A DNA stretch of 63,279 nucleotides from CAZCJU01 sp964562175 (GTDB taxonomy: Bacteria; Bacillota; Clostridia; Oscillospirales; CAG-272), in assembly GCA_964562175.1 (NCBI GenBank), contig CAZLRV010000012.1:1-63279 (forward strand), written 5' to 3'. The notes under the pieces were generated by a model. It was not told the DNA's origin and did no database searches. It worked only from the letters and a program-made list of their open reading frames with translations. Positions 34,161 to 43,913 of this stretch are shown here, one piece after another; the stretch's first letter is position 1; each line of letters begins with the position of its first letter. The translations under genes and the position numbers were made by a program.

Positions 34161-36925
34161 ATATCGCCTTTCAATATAAGTGCGATTCTTTTTATGCCTC
34201 TTACTCGCTTAAGCGTTTGCTCTCTCAAAAGCTTGACCGAGTGGGCAAAAGCACGCACATCGTTTTTATCCGCTCCGTGTCCGTACCGACTCTTTTCGTA
34301 AGAGTTGACAAGCGGTGACATAATATCGTTGCCGAACAGCTCATCGCATCGGTGTGCAAGCTCGCAGGGCAGTGTCGAGGGTGACGGCACGATATTTATG
34401 CTTTTCAGCAGACGCAGAGAATACTTCATATATTTTTCGATGAACATATCGCATCGCTCAATGTCGCCCCTCTCGCCTCGCTCAAGCTCCTTGACTATCC
34501 CGCACTTGTGGATCAGCCTGAGCTTAAGCACGATAAACACCACACAGGATGCGGTGAACACAAGTGCAAGACAGATAAACAAAGGCTTAAGCGTATTGCC
34601 GCCCTCCTCCTCGCCGACCCACTCGGTATCGCTTGTCAGCTCCGTATGTACGGCGGCGGTAACGCTCTGCGTTTCGCTTGTGTCGGTCTGAGTGTCCTCG
34701 GTGGATGTACCGCTCGTCGTTTGCTCGCCGCTCGTTTCTTCGTGCTTCGTGTCGGCACCCGTCGTTTCGTCCGATTCGGGCGGTATATCGGTCTGTGCAG
34801 GCTCGGTCTGAGGTGGGCTTGTCGTATCCGATACATTTGCCGTTACCGGCATATTGTTACCGTAAGTGTTTGTCGCCTCGTACACGAGCCAGCCGCAACC
34901 TTCTATGTAATACTCGACCCATGCGTGCGCATTCATGTCCTTGACCGCCGATATATAGCCGCCGGATGCGGTTTTTTCGTAATCCGTGACTATATGACCC
35001 TCGGCGTATCTTGCGGGTATACCCAGCTGTCGCAGAAGCAGAACTGCGCTTGAAGCAAATTGAACGCAATAGCCCTCCTTCGTTTCGGTCAAAAAGTCAA
35101 TTACCGGGTCTCCGTCCGTAAGCTCAGGCTCAAGCGTATATTTGTAACCGTTTCCGTAGAATGCGCTGAGCTGCTTAAGAGCCGTATTTATGCTTTTTAC
35201 ATCGGCAGGTACGGAGGCGTTGCCGAATATCCGCAACGAAAGCCGCTTAAGCTCGGCATCATCCGGACAATCGGTGTATTTTTCGTAAGCAAAGGCGTTG
35301 TAGTCCAAACAATCGTATATTACGGCATCGTATTTTTCCCGCTCAAGTCGATCGGATGCAAAATACTTATATACAAACGAATCCTCCGGCAGCTGCACTC
35401 CGAGAGCCTCGCATTTTTGCTTGTACATTCGTGTCTTGTCCTCACTGCTCTCCGAGCCAACCATATCCTTTATCATAAAGATAAACGCCTCAAGCTGTCT
35501 GTCAAGCAGCTGTGCATTTGAAGTATCCGGAGCCATGCATACCATCGAATACTTTGCACCGATAATATTGTCGGGCGTCGTTATAACACCGTTTTGATCT
35601 ATTTTGTAATTGCCCTCGTATTCATTTAACGTATCAAACGAGAGCATACCGTTTTTTCTCGAATAAACACTCGGTGTCGGATAACTGCTTGCCGAATACA
35701 GAACGTGCATCGAAACATATTGCTTCGTAAGCGCTTGCTCTATCGCCAAAGCTTGTTTTTCGTCCTCGTTGCCTACACCGTAGATCATATCGACAAAAAG
35801 CTCCGTTATCATCTCCGGCGAAAAGCCGTCCGAAAAGCCGTCGCTCTCCGATGAGCAATGCCATTTGCCGTCGGAGTATGTATCGCCGACCCAAGTGCGG
35901 AGATATAAAACATCATCGGTCTGCGTGCTTACATACATATCTGTCGTGTTTTCGTATTTGCGTGTTGTGGCACGCACATCACGATCGCCGTTGGGATGCT
36001 CGTATATGTTGAATTGCGGATATTGCGGTATTATCGGCAAATGCGAGCTTGAGCCGTAAAGTGCAATGCGTATCTTGTCCATAAAGCCGTTTATTGCGCC
36101 AAGCTCCGCAAAAGGCTCGCTTATCGTCGAGATGGGATAGGAAAACAAGCATAAGCAGAGAAGCATTGCAACGAAGCCGACACCGCCGGAGCGAGAATAC
36201 AGCGTAAAGACCTTCTTAAGCTGCCGCCTAAGCGAACCTCGCACGGCTCTGTACCATTTTTCGCAAGCCGATATCACGCCGAACGATACGGCGCACGAGG
36301 TGAACAGCGTAAAGCCGAACGCATCGACAGTCGTGTTGAACGTAAAGACGGTGACACAGACACAGGCATATACTATATAAAACGGTATGACCTTGTCCGA
36401 AAACATTATGCAAGCGGAAAAAGAGAGGGAAAAAACGGCGCATATTATCATAAGAGCCGAGTCAAGTGCCTCGGCGACATATACCTGCTCCGATATTTGC
36501 GGCTTCATATAGTCAAGTCCGTTGTAGCCGTAGTCGGAAATGCGGTCTATAGCCTCGCTCAACATTACGGAAAACGGAGTGATCACACCGTCGCCGAGCC
36601 CGCCCGAAAAAAATATATACGCAAATCCGAGCCCAAGCACTCCGACCAACGCAAGCAGCTTGGCTTTTATATTCAAATACGCACAGAGGGAAATGCCCGC
36701 ACCGAGCAGTGAAAACACAACAGACACGAAAACGAGCTTTTTCATATCGATATCGAACGCATACGCATCGCATATGAAAAGCATCATTCCCAGCACGGAG
36801 CAAACGATTATCGCAAGCTTAAGCACACAGCCGAGTAATGTCGAATATACAGAAAAGCCGCGGCAGGGCAGAAACGCCTGCGCAAGCCTGCCGTCAACGG
36901 CAAGAAGATCGTTCTTCTTTTTCAT
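34157..36925 (-). CDS. Transglutaminase-like membrane protein (TgpA type)
   Basis: A 922-residue protein with about six N-terminal helices, a large outer region, a C-terminal helix (LKPLFICLALVFTASCVVFI) and a cytoplasmic tail. The transglutaminase core carries Cys in KEGYCVQFASSAVLLLRQLG, His in MNAHAWVEYYIEGCGW, and the acid after. A Thr/Glu/Ser-rich linker precedes the last helix. In many bacteria this protein is encoded with MoxR and DUF58, as here. Start 36925 has GGAGG nine bases before it. Confidence 0.9.
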   Translation of the reverse strand: MKKKNDLLAVDGRLAQAFLPCRGFSVYSTLLGCVLKLAIIVCSVLGMMLFICDAYAFDIDMKKLVFVSVVFSLLGAGISLCAYLNIKAKLLALVGVLGLGFAYIFFSGGLGDGVITPFSVMLSEAIDRISDYGYNGLDYMKPQISEQVYVAEALDSALMIICAVFSLSFSACIMFSDKVIPFYIVYACVCVTVFTFNTTVDAFGFTLFTSCAVSFGVISACEKWYRAVRGSLRRQLKKVFTLYSRSGGVGFVAMLLCLCLFSYPISTISEPFAELGAINGFMDKIRIALYGSSSHLPIIPQYPQFNIYEHPNGDRDVRATTRKYENTTDMYVSTQTDDVLYLRTWVGDTYSDGKWHCSSESDGFSDGFSPEMITELFVDMIYGVGNEDEKQALAIEQALTKQYVSMHVLYSASSYPTPSVYSRKNGMLSFDTLNEYEGNYKIDQNGVITTPDNIIGAKYSMVCMAPDTSNAQLLDRQLEAFIFMIKDMVGSESSEDKTRMYKQKCEALGVQLPEDSFVYKYFASDRLEREKYDAVIYDCLDYNAFAYEKYTDCPDDAELKRLSLRIFGNASVPADVKSINTALKQLSAFYGNGYKYTLEPELTDGDPVIDFLTETKEGYCVQFASSAVLLLRQLGIPARYAEGHIVTDYEKTASGGYISAVKDMNAHAWVEYYIEGCGWLVYEATNTYGNNMPVTANVSDTTSPPQTEPAQTDIPPESDETTGADTKHEETSGEQTTSGTSTEDTQTDTSETQSVTAAVHTELTSDTEWVGEEEGGNTLKPLFICLALVFTASCVVFIVLKLRLIHKCGIVKELERGERGDIERCDMFIEKYMKYSLRLLKSINIVPSPSTLPCELAHRCDELFGNDIMSPLVNSYEKSRYGHGADKNDVRAFAHSVKLLREQTLKRVRGIKRIALILKGDI

Positions 36926-36926
36926 A

Positions 36927-38177
36927 TCATTTCGCCTCCGCACCGTAGCCGTCATTTATCATATATACGTCAAAGCCCGCCGATGCAAGCGCATCCGCAA
37001 GCTCATCGTCACGCTTTGCCGCCTCGTCGGGCGAGAGCATAAGCTCATGCGGCGGTATAAAATAAACTATATTGCCCCCGTTGCTTTGCGAGGTCATAAG
37101 CTCGATACAAGCTCTGTCAAGTCGGGAAACAAAATAAATACGTCTTGCCGACACACCTCCGCATACAGGCGGATAAATATGCTCCGAGGATATGCAGGAG
37201 GCGGCGGAAACACGCCGCAGACACTCGTCAAACGAATCCGAGGTAAGGGAGAGCTTTTCCTCGCCCACATCCGTTTGTATGATAATATTCGCCGTCTTGC
37301 CGTGACCGACAAGCGTTTTTGCCGCACCGAGTGCATATTCAATACAGCGGTCGGAGGCGTATCTGCCGATATAAGGCGTTTTGCCGCATTCGGGAGGATA
37401 TGCAATACGCATATCCGGAATTATGTAAATATCATCCTCATCGTTTGAGCTGTAAAGCTTGACAAGCAGCTTGTCCGCTTTCGAGGAAAGCTTCCAATGC
37501 ACATGCTTCATGGAGTCGCCGCCGATATAATCACGCAAGCCCGCAGGCTCGCCGAGACCTCCGACTTGGCGGCGGCGGCACAACGCATCGTCATCACCGT
37601 TTTCCCCAAGACGAAGCATAGGGTCGGAGGTGTGCGAAAGCACGGTCACACGCTCATATGCGTCAAAATAAATGCATATACGGAATAGCCTGAAAAGACC
37701 GTAAATATATACATTTTTGATACCCACGTCATACTGTCCGCGAAAATTCATATCGTACGAAAAGCTCTCGGTACGCCTCCTTAACGGAAAAGCCGACAGG
37801 CGTACACGGTAAAACGATACCTCCGAGCATTCCTCGCTCGGCATACGAAGCTCCGCCTCGGCAAAATAGTACGGTAGGATAAATTTATTTTCATATGTCA
37901 GATCTATGCGTAGCCTATCAGTGCGGTGAAGCACCGTTGAGCTTACGGCGATTTGACACTTAATGCAAAAATACGCAAAAAAGACATAAAGAGCCTCCGC
38001 AAACGGGAATGTAATACAAAATAAAAACAAAACATACGATGCCGAGTTGCGTAAGGCTTGGGTAAATATTACGGAAAACAGTAAAAAACCGAGATATTTG
38101 TAAAACGGTGAGCAAAGCTTGAAGGAGCGACGGTACAGCCGCTTGCCTTTTTTGGGTTTCATGCTGCCTTTGCTCAT
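36927..38177 (-). CDS. DUF58 domain protein
   Basis: A 416-residue protein with two N-terminal helices and a DUF58 region. The family signature is REPAGLRDYIGGDSMKHVHW in slightly varied form (GLGEPAGLRDYIGGDSMKHV, then HWKLSSKADKLLVK), and a vWA-like fold follows. DUF58 proteins are encoded with MoxR ATPases and are thought to act in chaperone-like assembly or wall functions. ATG 38177 overlaps the moxR stop (ATGA). Confidence 0.9.
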   Translation of the reverse strand: MSKGSMKPKKGKRLYRRSFKLCSPFYKYLGFLLFSVIFTQALRNSASYVLFLFCITFPFAEALYVFFAYFCIKCQIAVSSTVLHRTDRLRIDLTYENKFILPYYFAEAELRMPSEECSEVSFYRVRLSAFPLRRRTESFSYDMNFRGQYDVGIKNVYIYGLFRLFRICIYFDAYERVTVLSHTSDPMLRLGENGDDDALCRRRQVGGLGEPAGLRDYIGGDSMKHVHWKLSSKADKLLVKLYSSNDEDDIYIIPDMRIAYPPECGKTPYIGRYASDRCIEYALGAAKTLVGHGKTANIIIQTDVGEEKLSLTSDSFDECLRRVSAASCISSEHIYPPVCGGVSARRIYFVSRLDRACIELMTSQSNGGNIVYFIPPHELMLSPDEAAKRDDELADALASAGFDVYMINDGYGAEAK

Positions 38178-39121
38178 TTTGCGATAAACGGCACTCTCGT
38201 GCTTTTGAGAATTGCGGACAAAACGTCGTTTTTCGATACACTCTTTGAGGTCGATGCGTATTTTAATGATATTCTGTGACCCGTTACGGGAATAAAAAGC
38301 CTTGCGATATCCTCCGGTATAACGTAATCTCTGCCGCATATGTAAGCCAACGCACGGGCTATCGAAGTAAGAGCAATAGAGCATCTCGCACTTGCACCGA
38401 GCGATACGGACGGGTGAGTGCGTGTGGCTCTGACAAGAGCTACGGCGTAGTCTATGACCTCACGGCACAGCGCAACACGCTTAATGTCCTCACGTATTTG
38501 CATTATATCCTCGGCACCGAGAAGCGCACTCGGCTTGCCGTGCGAGGCGGCAGAGAGCTTGCCCTCGACTATCATACGCTCCTGCTCCGCTGTGGGATAT
38601 CCGAGAGTGAGAGAAATGCCGAAACGGTCTAACTGCGCCTCCGGCAACGGGTACGTTCCCACAAAGCCCGCAGGGTTTTGAGTGGCAATTACCGCAAACG
38701 GCTTGCTCAGCTCGTAGGTCACACCGTCTACCGTAACACGCTCCTCCTCCATTGCCTCAAGTAAAGCCGATTGGGTCTTCGGCGAGGCTCTGTTTATTTC
38801 GTCCGCAAGCAGAATGTTGCACATGACGAGTCCGGAACGAAATTCAAAGCATTCTTTCTGTCTGTTGTATATGTTGTAGCCCGTAATATCGGACGGAGTC
38901 AGATCGGGCGTAAATTGAGCCCGGTTAAACTTAAGACCGCAAAGCGAGGCGACCGACGAGGCAAGCGTCGTTTTGCCCGTGCCGGGAATGTCCTCAAGAA
39001 GAACGTGACTGCCCGATAATATTGCGGCGGTAAATAGCACAAGCACGTCCCGCTTACCTACGATAATGCCGTCCAATGCGGAGATAAGCCCCACCGCGGC
39101 ATCCCTTCTGTTCTCGGTCAT
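38174..39121 (-). CDS. MoxR family AAA+ ATPase
   Basis: A 315-residue AAA+ ATPase. Walker A is EDIPGTGKTTLASSVA, Walker B is CNILLADEINRASPKTQSAL, sensor 1 is AVIATQNPAGFVGTYPLPEA, and sensor 2 is near LGASARCSIAL. It is the first gene of the moxR-DUF58-tgpA-mrnC transcript. MoxR proteins are believed to remodel or insert metals into partner vWA proteins. ATG 39121 is preceded by AAGGAG. Confidence 0.94.
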   Translation of the reverse strand: MTENRRDAAVGLISALDGIIVGKRDVLVLFTAAILSGSHVLLEDIPGTGKTTLASSVASLCGLKFNRAQFTPDLTPSDITGYNIYNRQKECFEFRSGLVMCNILLADEINRASPKTQSALLEAMEEERVTVDGVTYELSKPFAVIATQNPAGFVGTYPLPEAQLDRFGISLTLGYPTAEQERMIVEGKLSAASHGKPSALLGAEDIMQIREDIKRVALCREVIDYAVALVRATRTHPSVSLGASARCSIALTSIARALAYICGRDYVIPEDIARLFIPVTGHRISLKYASTSKSVSKNDVLSAILKSTRVPFIAK

Positions 39122-39215
39122 ATGATATCTCCTTCTTGTAACTTGCTTGTTGTATAAATGCCATTTTGACATGAATAAAAACACTTGCTTGCAATAGCAA
39201 GCCTAATTACCGTGT

Positions 39216-39244
39216 ATTATACCATTTATTTGAGCATTTTTCAA
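39216..39244 (-). promoter_or_regulatory. Promoter of the moxR operon
   Basis: On the minus strand TTGAAA and TATAAT are separated by 17 bp, about 95 bp before the moxR ATG. A short hairpin (GCTTGC/GCAAGC, 39186-39201) lies in the leader. Confidence 0.7.
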
Positions 39245-39528
39245 TAGTATAAATAAAAATATTTGAAAACGAACCGTATACACGCAAAAATACCGCAAAA
39301 CACAAGCCATCGTTGCGGTAACCGGTGTTCGGAGATGTGAATCGAATTATGTCGGCGAATATAGGTGGGATTTAGTCGGACGTAAAAGGAAAAAGACGTA
39401 AAAATGAGAAAAGAGCAGGGTGGTGATTTGGACGTGAATTTGTCAATACTATTACCAAACGCAATGTTACCGAATTTTATTATTTAATATAAATAAAGGT
39501 AAAAATATTAAAATATCGCAAAAAATAC

Positions 39529-39557
39529 TTGACATATGGGTCGGAAAATGCTAAAAT
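39529..39557 (+). promoter_or_regulatory. Strong promoter before the zinc-ribbon gene
   Basis: TTGACA (39529-39534), a 17-bp spacer and TAAAAT (39552-39557) with a TG extension at 39549-39550. Between this and the moxR promoter (39245-39528) I see no gene or clear RNA. Confidence 0.8.
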
Positions 39558-39686
39558 TTGTTGAACACAAATACTGTCAAAAATAAAATAATTATTTTTG
39601 AGGTGGCTTCACTGCGGCAAAAAGCTTAAAAGCTTGCCAAAAAGTCGCAATGAAGTAAACAAATAAAAAACAAAAGGAGATAAAAA

Positions 39687-40782
39687 ATGTATTGCCCGAG
39701 ATGCGGAACAAAAAATCCGGACGGCGCTGCTTTTTGCGGTGGTTGCGGAGCAAGGATCGAAGTGCCTAATACCGCACAAACGCAAGCCACGCCGNNNNNN
39801 NNNNNNNNNNNNNNNNNNNNNNNNNNNNNNNNNNNNNNNNNNNNNNNNNNNNNNNNNNNNNNNNNNNNNNNNNNNNNNNNNNNNNNNNNNNNNNCAACAG
39901 CAGCAGTCTCAACAGGCACCGGGTTCTACGGCGACTATATCGCTTAAATGGGATAAGAAGTTCACCGATGCAAGGCACGAAAAGCTTTGCCGCTTCGTGT
40001 TCTCGCCGCTTGCTATAATTGCGGCGGCAACCTTCACCTTGATGATAATATTGAGGATAGCAGGCTCAACGTCGATAGTATCGGATACCTTTAATGCTCT
40101 GCTCGGTAACTATCTCGATGTTGATATCTCGGATCTTACTTACTATTTAGGTGATTACCTTGACGGCTTTGATACCGTTTTGTCCTTGCTTGATTCATCC
40201 GTGCGTGCGATAGTATTCTGTCAAATGTTGCCGAATATTGTAATAGCTGTCGGTCTTTGGGTGACGATATGGTCGGCGTTTGACAAGAGACAGAGCCGCA
40301 TATCTCTCGGCGGTATCACGGCGATAAAGATAATTACCGTAATAGACCTTGTGTTTGCGATCATATCCGTGGTATTTGACATAATTCTTTCGATTATAAC
40401 GATACAAAAAGTGTTCTTTGAACCATATAAGCGTGCTGTGGAATATTTTGGCGGCTCGGCGATGGATTATTGGAGAGATGAGGTCGGAGAGCTGTTTGTG
40501 TTCTACCTTTTCCTGTGCGGAATTATCATTCTGTACGCACTCTTTAATGTATTTTATAGATTTAAGGTATTCAGAACCGTACAATCGTTTGAGGGTACTG
40601 TAAATAATAACGATGCATGGTGGCCGTCCTCACTCGTCGGCGTTATGAGCTTTGTAACGGCTATCGGTCAGGTCTTTATGCTGATATTGGCAGGCGATTT
40701 CGCTTACTTCTGCGGTGCCGCCGCATATACCTGCTTCGGTATGCTCGTCTTCAAGTTCTCAAACGTGCTTAAGTGGAGATAA
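39687..40782 (+). CDS. Zinc-ribbon membrane protein, interrupted by an assembly gap
   Basis: The front encodes a zinc ribbon (MYCPRCGTKNPDGAAFCGGC), a common sensor or anchor at the start of Bacillota membrane proteins. After 100 unknown bases the coding resumes with a Gln-rich run (QQQQSQQAPGS) and about five membrane helices, ending LVFKFSNVLKWR. The two sides are in different frames over the nominal gap, so the true gap is not 100 bases. I treat both sides as one gene because nothing else would start or stop between them. Function is unknown. Confidence 0.65.
39795..39894. other. Assembly gap of 100 Ns
   Basis: Exactly 100 unknown bases, the customary placeholder for a gap of unknown length. 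The right flank is a CAA/CAG repeat encoding glutamine, so low complexity probably stopped the assembly. Confidence 0.97.
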
Positions 40783-40783
40783 C

Positions 40784-42343
40784 ATGAGAAAGATCATCTC
40801 AACACTGTTGATACTCGCCGCATTTGCGCTGTCGTTTGTCTCTTGCGGCGGTGACAACTCGGGCAAAAACGACGGCGGCGAGGTCGTATCAGCGGAAAAC
40901 AAGCAAAACGAGGATTCAGGCGGCGATAAAAATGTCTACAATCGAGCCGCTTCGATTATGCCGCTGTCTAACGGCTCGGAAACGTTCGTGTTTGTCGACG
41001 GCGAAATGCTTCCGACAAAGCTTGTCGGCAGATTGTATGATACCGAAACAAACCTTAACGACAATATAAAGCTTGTTACGACAAAAGTCGACGGAGCTCG
41101 TATTTACTACATGGTGAACGGCAAAGAGGCTAAGAAAATAACAAGCGACACGATAAACGAAATATCCATGAACGCCGAGGGCGGCAAAGCGGCTTATACT
41201 ACCGATGAACACGTTCTTTATCTGTACGACGGCAAAGGCTCGATAATGATAGACACTAACGTCGGCTCATTCGTGATTTCACCTAACGGCAATGCGATAC
41301 TGTACTCAAAGAGCGAAAAATACGATCCCGAATATGAATATTCGATAGATGAAGAGACCCCCGACGTAGACCTTTATATGTATGACGGAAAAAAATCAAC
41401 TCAGCTTGATAAGAATAAGGACAGCTTGCCCGTTGCTATTTCCGATGATTGCATGTATATGTATATCGTGAGGATTGGTGATAGCGGCAACGAAAATCTT
41501 TACATCATAAATAAAAAGGGTGAGGTAAATAAGCTCTGTACGGATTTTGAGGTCGGCATATTTAACCGTGACCACTCACAGATACTGTTCAATGATTATG
41601 ATGAGAATGAGTCGTACATTTCGGTAAAAGGCAAGGAGAGAACTCGTCTTTCGGGATATGTGGGCGGCATAGTTACCAAATGCACATTTAATAGCAGAAC
41701 ATTGTCATTGAAAGACCTAAAGGGAATGGTGTATGCTTCAAACGACGGGGGATACTTTGATCCATTAAGCAGTGTTTACAGAATAACCAAAGAATATGAG
41801 TCGGAGAAGCTAAAGAGTGATATCACATATCTCTCGATAAGCGACGATGGCAAAACACTTTTCTATACAAAATCAAACGGAAGCTCATATTCACTTTATT
41901 CCGAGAAAATAGGATCTGATACCCCTGTGTTGCTCAGTGAGGGCATTGACGATTCATACTATTCTTCGATTATGGTTACACGTGACGGAAAATATGTATA
42001 CTTCATAGAGGAAGACGATATGCTTTATGTTGTGCAAAGCAACGGAGAGGGAAAGAAAAGGATATGTGATGCTGAAGTCGGCATCAAGGGAATACTGCCT
42101 AATGGCACTGTATTCTTCGCCGTGGATCAAACCTCGGACGGTGCTTACACACTTTACAGCGTAACCGGCAAGAAGGACAAGGTCAAGATAGCCGATGATG
42201 TTTACAGCTTCGGAGTAACCGGTAACAAGGCATATTACATAACAGACAAGACGAACCTTGAAAATGGAGATACAGGCTATACCTATTACTTCTCAAAGGA
42301 CGGCAAGACTTTTACCGAAATCATGAGCAATGCAGTAAGCTAA
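40784..42343 (+). CDS. Lipoprotein with predicted beta-propeller repeats
   Basis: A 519-residue lipoprotein (lipobox SFVSC, Cys21). After an acidic linker, the rest has repeated units of about 40-50 residues of the form 'dG..i.Y..k.g....ly', for example YLSISDDGKTLFYTKSNGSS and TRDGKYVYFIEEDDMLYVVQ. These resemble TolB/DUF5050-type propellers. It starts one base after the zinc-ribbon gene stop, with GGAG before it, so the two form an operon. It may sense or bind wall material; there is no direct evidence. Confidence 0.8.
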   Translation: MRKIISTLLILAAFALSFVSCGGDNSGKNDGGEVVSAENKQNEDSGGDKNVYNRAASIMPLSNGSETFVFVDGEMLPTKLVGRLYDTETNLNDNIKLVTTKVDGARIYYMVNGKEAKKITSDTINEISMNAEGGKAAYTTDEHVLYLYDGKGSIMIDTNVGSFVISPNGNAILYSKSEKYDPEYEYSIDEETPDVDLYMYDGKKSTQLDKNKDSLPVAISDDCMYMYIVRIGDSGNENLYIINKKGEVNKLCTDFEVGIFNRDHSQILFNDYDENESYISVKGKERTRLSGYVGGIVTKCTFNSRTLSLKDLKGMVYASNDGGYFDPLSSVYRITKEYESEKLKSDITYLSISDDGKTLFYTKSNGSSYSLYSEKIGSDTPVLLSEGIDDSYYSSIMVTRDGKYVYFIEEDDMLYVVQSNGEGKKRICDAEVGIKGILPNGTVFFAVDQTSDGAYTLYSVTGKKDKVKIADDVYSFGVTGNKAYYITDKTNLENGDTGYTYYFSKDGKTFTEIMSNAVS

Positions 42344-42396
42344 CGATAATCTTAAGCTTTATAACACATGAGCGAGGGCGGCGAAATCGCACTTGC

Positions 42397-42430
42397 TGCG
42401 GCACTTTTCTTCGGAGGAGTGCCGCATTTG
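42397..42430 (+). terminator. Terminator after the propeller lipoprotein gene
   Basis: TGCGGCACT (42397-42405) pairs with AGTGCCGCA (42418-42426), followed by TTTGATTT. Confidence 0.7.
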
Positions 42431-42469
42431 ATTTGACGGCAAAGCTTTGCGAACCTAAGGCAAAAAAAT

Positions 42470-42500
42470 GAGAGTAATGCAAAAAAAATGCGTTACTCTC
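42470..42500 (-). terminator. Terminator of the leftward carbohydrate genes
   Basis: GAGAGTAATGC pairs with GCGTTACTCTC through a run of As. On the minus strand it is followed by a seven-T tract. It overlaps the end of the GH3 remnant. Confidence 0.75.
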
Positions 42501-42744
42501 GACTTTTTTCGGCAATATCGTTTTTTATACGATACGGCTTTGGGGGCCATTCGGTTATACAGAAATCAAATTCGTGTCTTAGGTCTGCGCTATGCTCACC
42601 GACTCGGAGCTTAAATGCGCCGGGTTCGACGGTGCGATTCATGCTCGGGTCGCTGAATGCAAGCTCGCTTGCCGGCACGCCGTTTATATCCTCGAACGCC
42701 GACATTACCGTTGCCGCTATGCTTTTTCCCTCGCCTCGGTGTAC
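42493..42744 (-). pseudogene. Internally deleted GH3 beta-glucosidase remnant
   Basis: Two separate parts of a GH3 enzyme are fused in one short frame. The first, SIAATVMSAFEDINGVPAS, matches the N-terminal catalytic domain region normally written VMSAFNxxNGVPA. The next residues, DPSMNRTVEPGAFKLRVG then EHSADLRHEFDFCI, match the C-terminal fibronectin-like domain. About 500 residues that should lie between are missing. No ribosome site fits the ATG at 42705, and the 5' side meets the stop of the next gene. A decayed relic inside an active sugar locus. Confidence 0.75.
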
Positions 42745-42766
42745 GCCCTTGAGGTCATTATATTGT

Positions 42767-43900
42767 TCATTTCAGATATTTCTTGTAAGCATCCTCGGGG
42801 GAGAGCTTGTCCTCAAAATCAATATAAATATTTGAAAGCGTACCGTTGCCCTCATCATTGCCGACGGCAAGCATCGTGTTATCGGACTTGTCTCTGAAAC
42901 ACACTCTGAGCGTATCAACGACCGAATTAAACGCACCGTCGGTGGAGAATACCGTATGGTTCTCGCCCTCATCTCCGTAATAGAACACATAGCAATCTCT
43001 GAAGAAGCTACGTGCGCCGCCTGCAAGTCTGAACGATGTTCTGAACTGATCGCTGTAGCAAAAATCGTACCAATTCGTGCCGTGATTATCCTCAAACGCT
43101 ATACTGCTGTTTATGTCGGCTGTGCTGTAGAATAACGGGTGTATGTTACGCAGTACATTTGCCCCTCTGTTTATGACGAAGCCTCTGTGTACCTTGCCGA
43201 TACGCATATTCGTAAATGTGTTGTCATGCGCATCGACAATAACGCCGACGGATTCGGCACTGCCGTTGCCGTAGATATTTACATTTGATATATCCGCATC
43301 GGCTGAGCCGTTGTTTGAGCCTTCTCTTATATGTATTCCGACGATCACGTTTGTTATGAACGTATCGGCTATTACGGTCTGTATACCGCTCTCGATATAT
43401 ATGCCGTTCGTTATACCGCTACCGTCGATAACACCGCCCTTGAAGCTTGTATGGCTGTGTATATTCTCACCGTTTCCGTTGTTGCCCTTTGCACCGAGGC
43501 ATATCATGGCTCTGTTTGAAAGCCAACGCTCGGCATCCGCTTTTATTGTGGCGTAAGGCGAAAGCACGAATGAAACTGTCTTGCTCGGATCGGACGAGGT
43601 CTGAAGAGGCTCACTTATAAGATATACGCCGTCGGGGAAAAATATAGTTCTGTTGGGGTTATTGTCTATCAGCTCCTGGAGCTGTTGTGCGACATTTGTC
43701 ACGCCGTCACGTGCAACGCTGTCGGGTACGACGAGGTAGCCTGTTGTCATGTCGTTCAGTGCCGTGTTGTTCATATTTGTTTCCTCTCCGCCGTTGTTCT
43801 GTGCTTGCTTTGCCTCGTCATTACACGAGACAAGGCAACACAGCACGGCTATAACGTTTAATATAAGGCAAATAGCTTTTATCGCATTGCTATTCCTCAA
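42767..43900 (-). CDS. Pectate-lyase-superfamily (right-handed beta-helix) lipoprotein
   Basis: A 377-residue lipoprotein. I choose a TTG start at 43900 because GGAGG lies seven bases before it and the signal peptide (AICLILNVIAVLCCLVSC) then begins properly, with lipobox LVSC. The body is a beta-helix: QLQELIDNNPNRTIFFPDGV, repeated 'I.n..i.g....gi.i' rungs such as ADTFITNVIVGIHIREGSNN. This matches the Pectate_lyase_3/GH28-like group. Catalytic residues are not clear, so it may bind or cleave polygalacturonan-like glycans. It follows the GH36 fusion by 13 bp. Confidence 0.8.
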   Translation of the reverse strand: MRNSNAIKAICLILNVIAVLCCLVSCNDEAKQAQNNGGEETNMNNTALNDMTTGYLVVPDSVARDGVTNVAQQLQELIDNNPNRTIFFPDGVYLISEPLQTSSDPSKTVSFVLSPYATIKADAERWLSNRAMICLGAKGNNGNGENIHSHTSFKGGVIDGSGITNGIYIESGIQTVIADTFITNVIVGIHIREGSNNGSADADISNVNIYGNGSAESVGVIVDAHDNTFTNMRIGKVHRGFVINRGANVLRNIHPLFYSTADINSSIAFEDNHGTNWYDFCYSDQFRTSFRLAGGARSFFRDCYVFYYGDEGENHTVFSTDGAFNSVVDTLRVCFRDKSDNTMLAVGNDEGNGTLSNIYIDFEDKLSPEDAYKKYLK

Positions 43901-43913
43901 AATATGACCTCCG

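Noticed and set aside
39245..39528. Structured RNA before the zinc-ribbon gene
   Set aside because: I compared the stretch by eye with common RNAs (6S, tmRNA, SRP, RNase P) and saw no matching core.
42321..42515. Small minus-strand frame of 64 codons
   Set aside because: It lies across two terminator hairpins and has no coding features.
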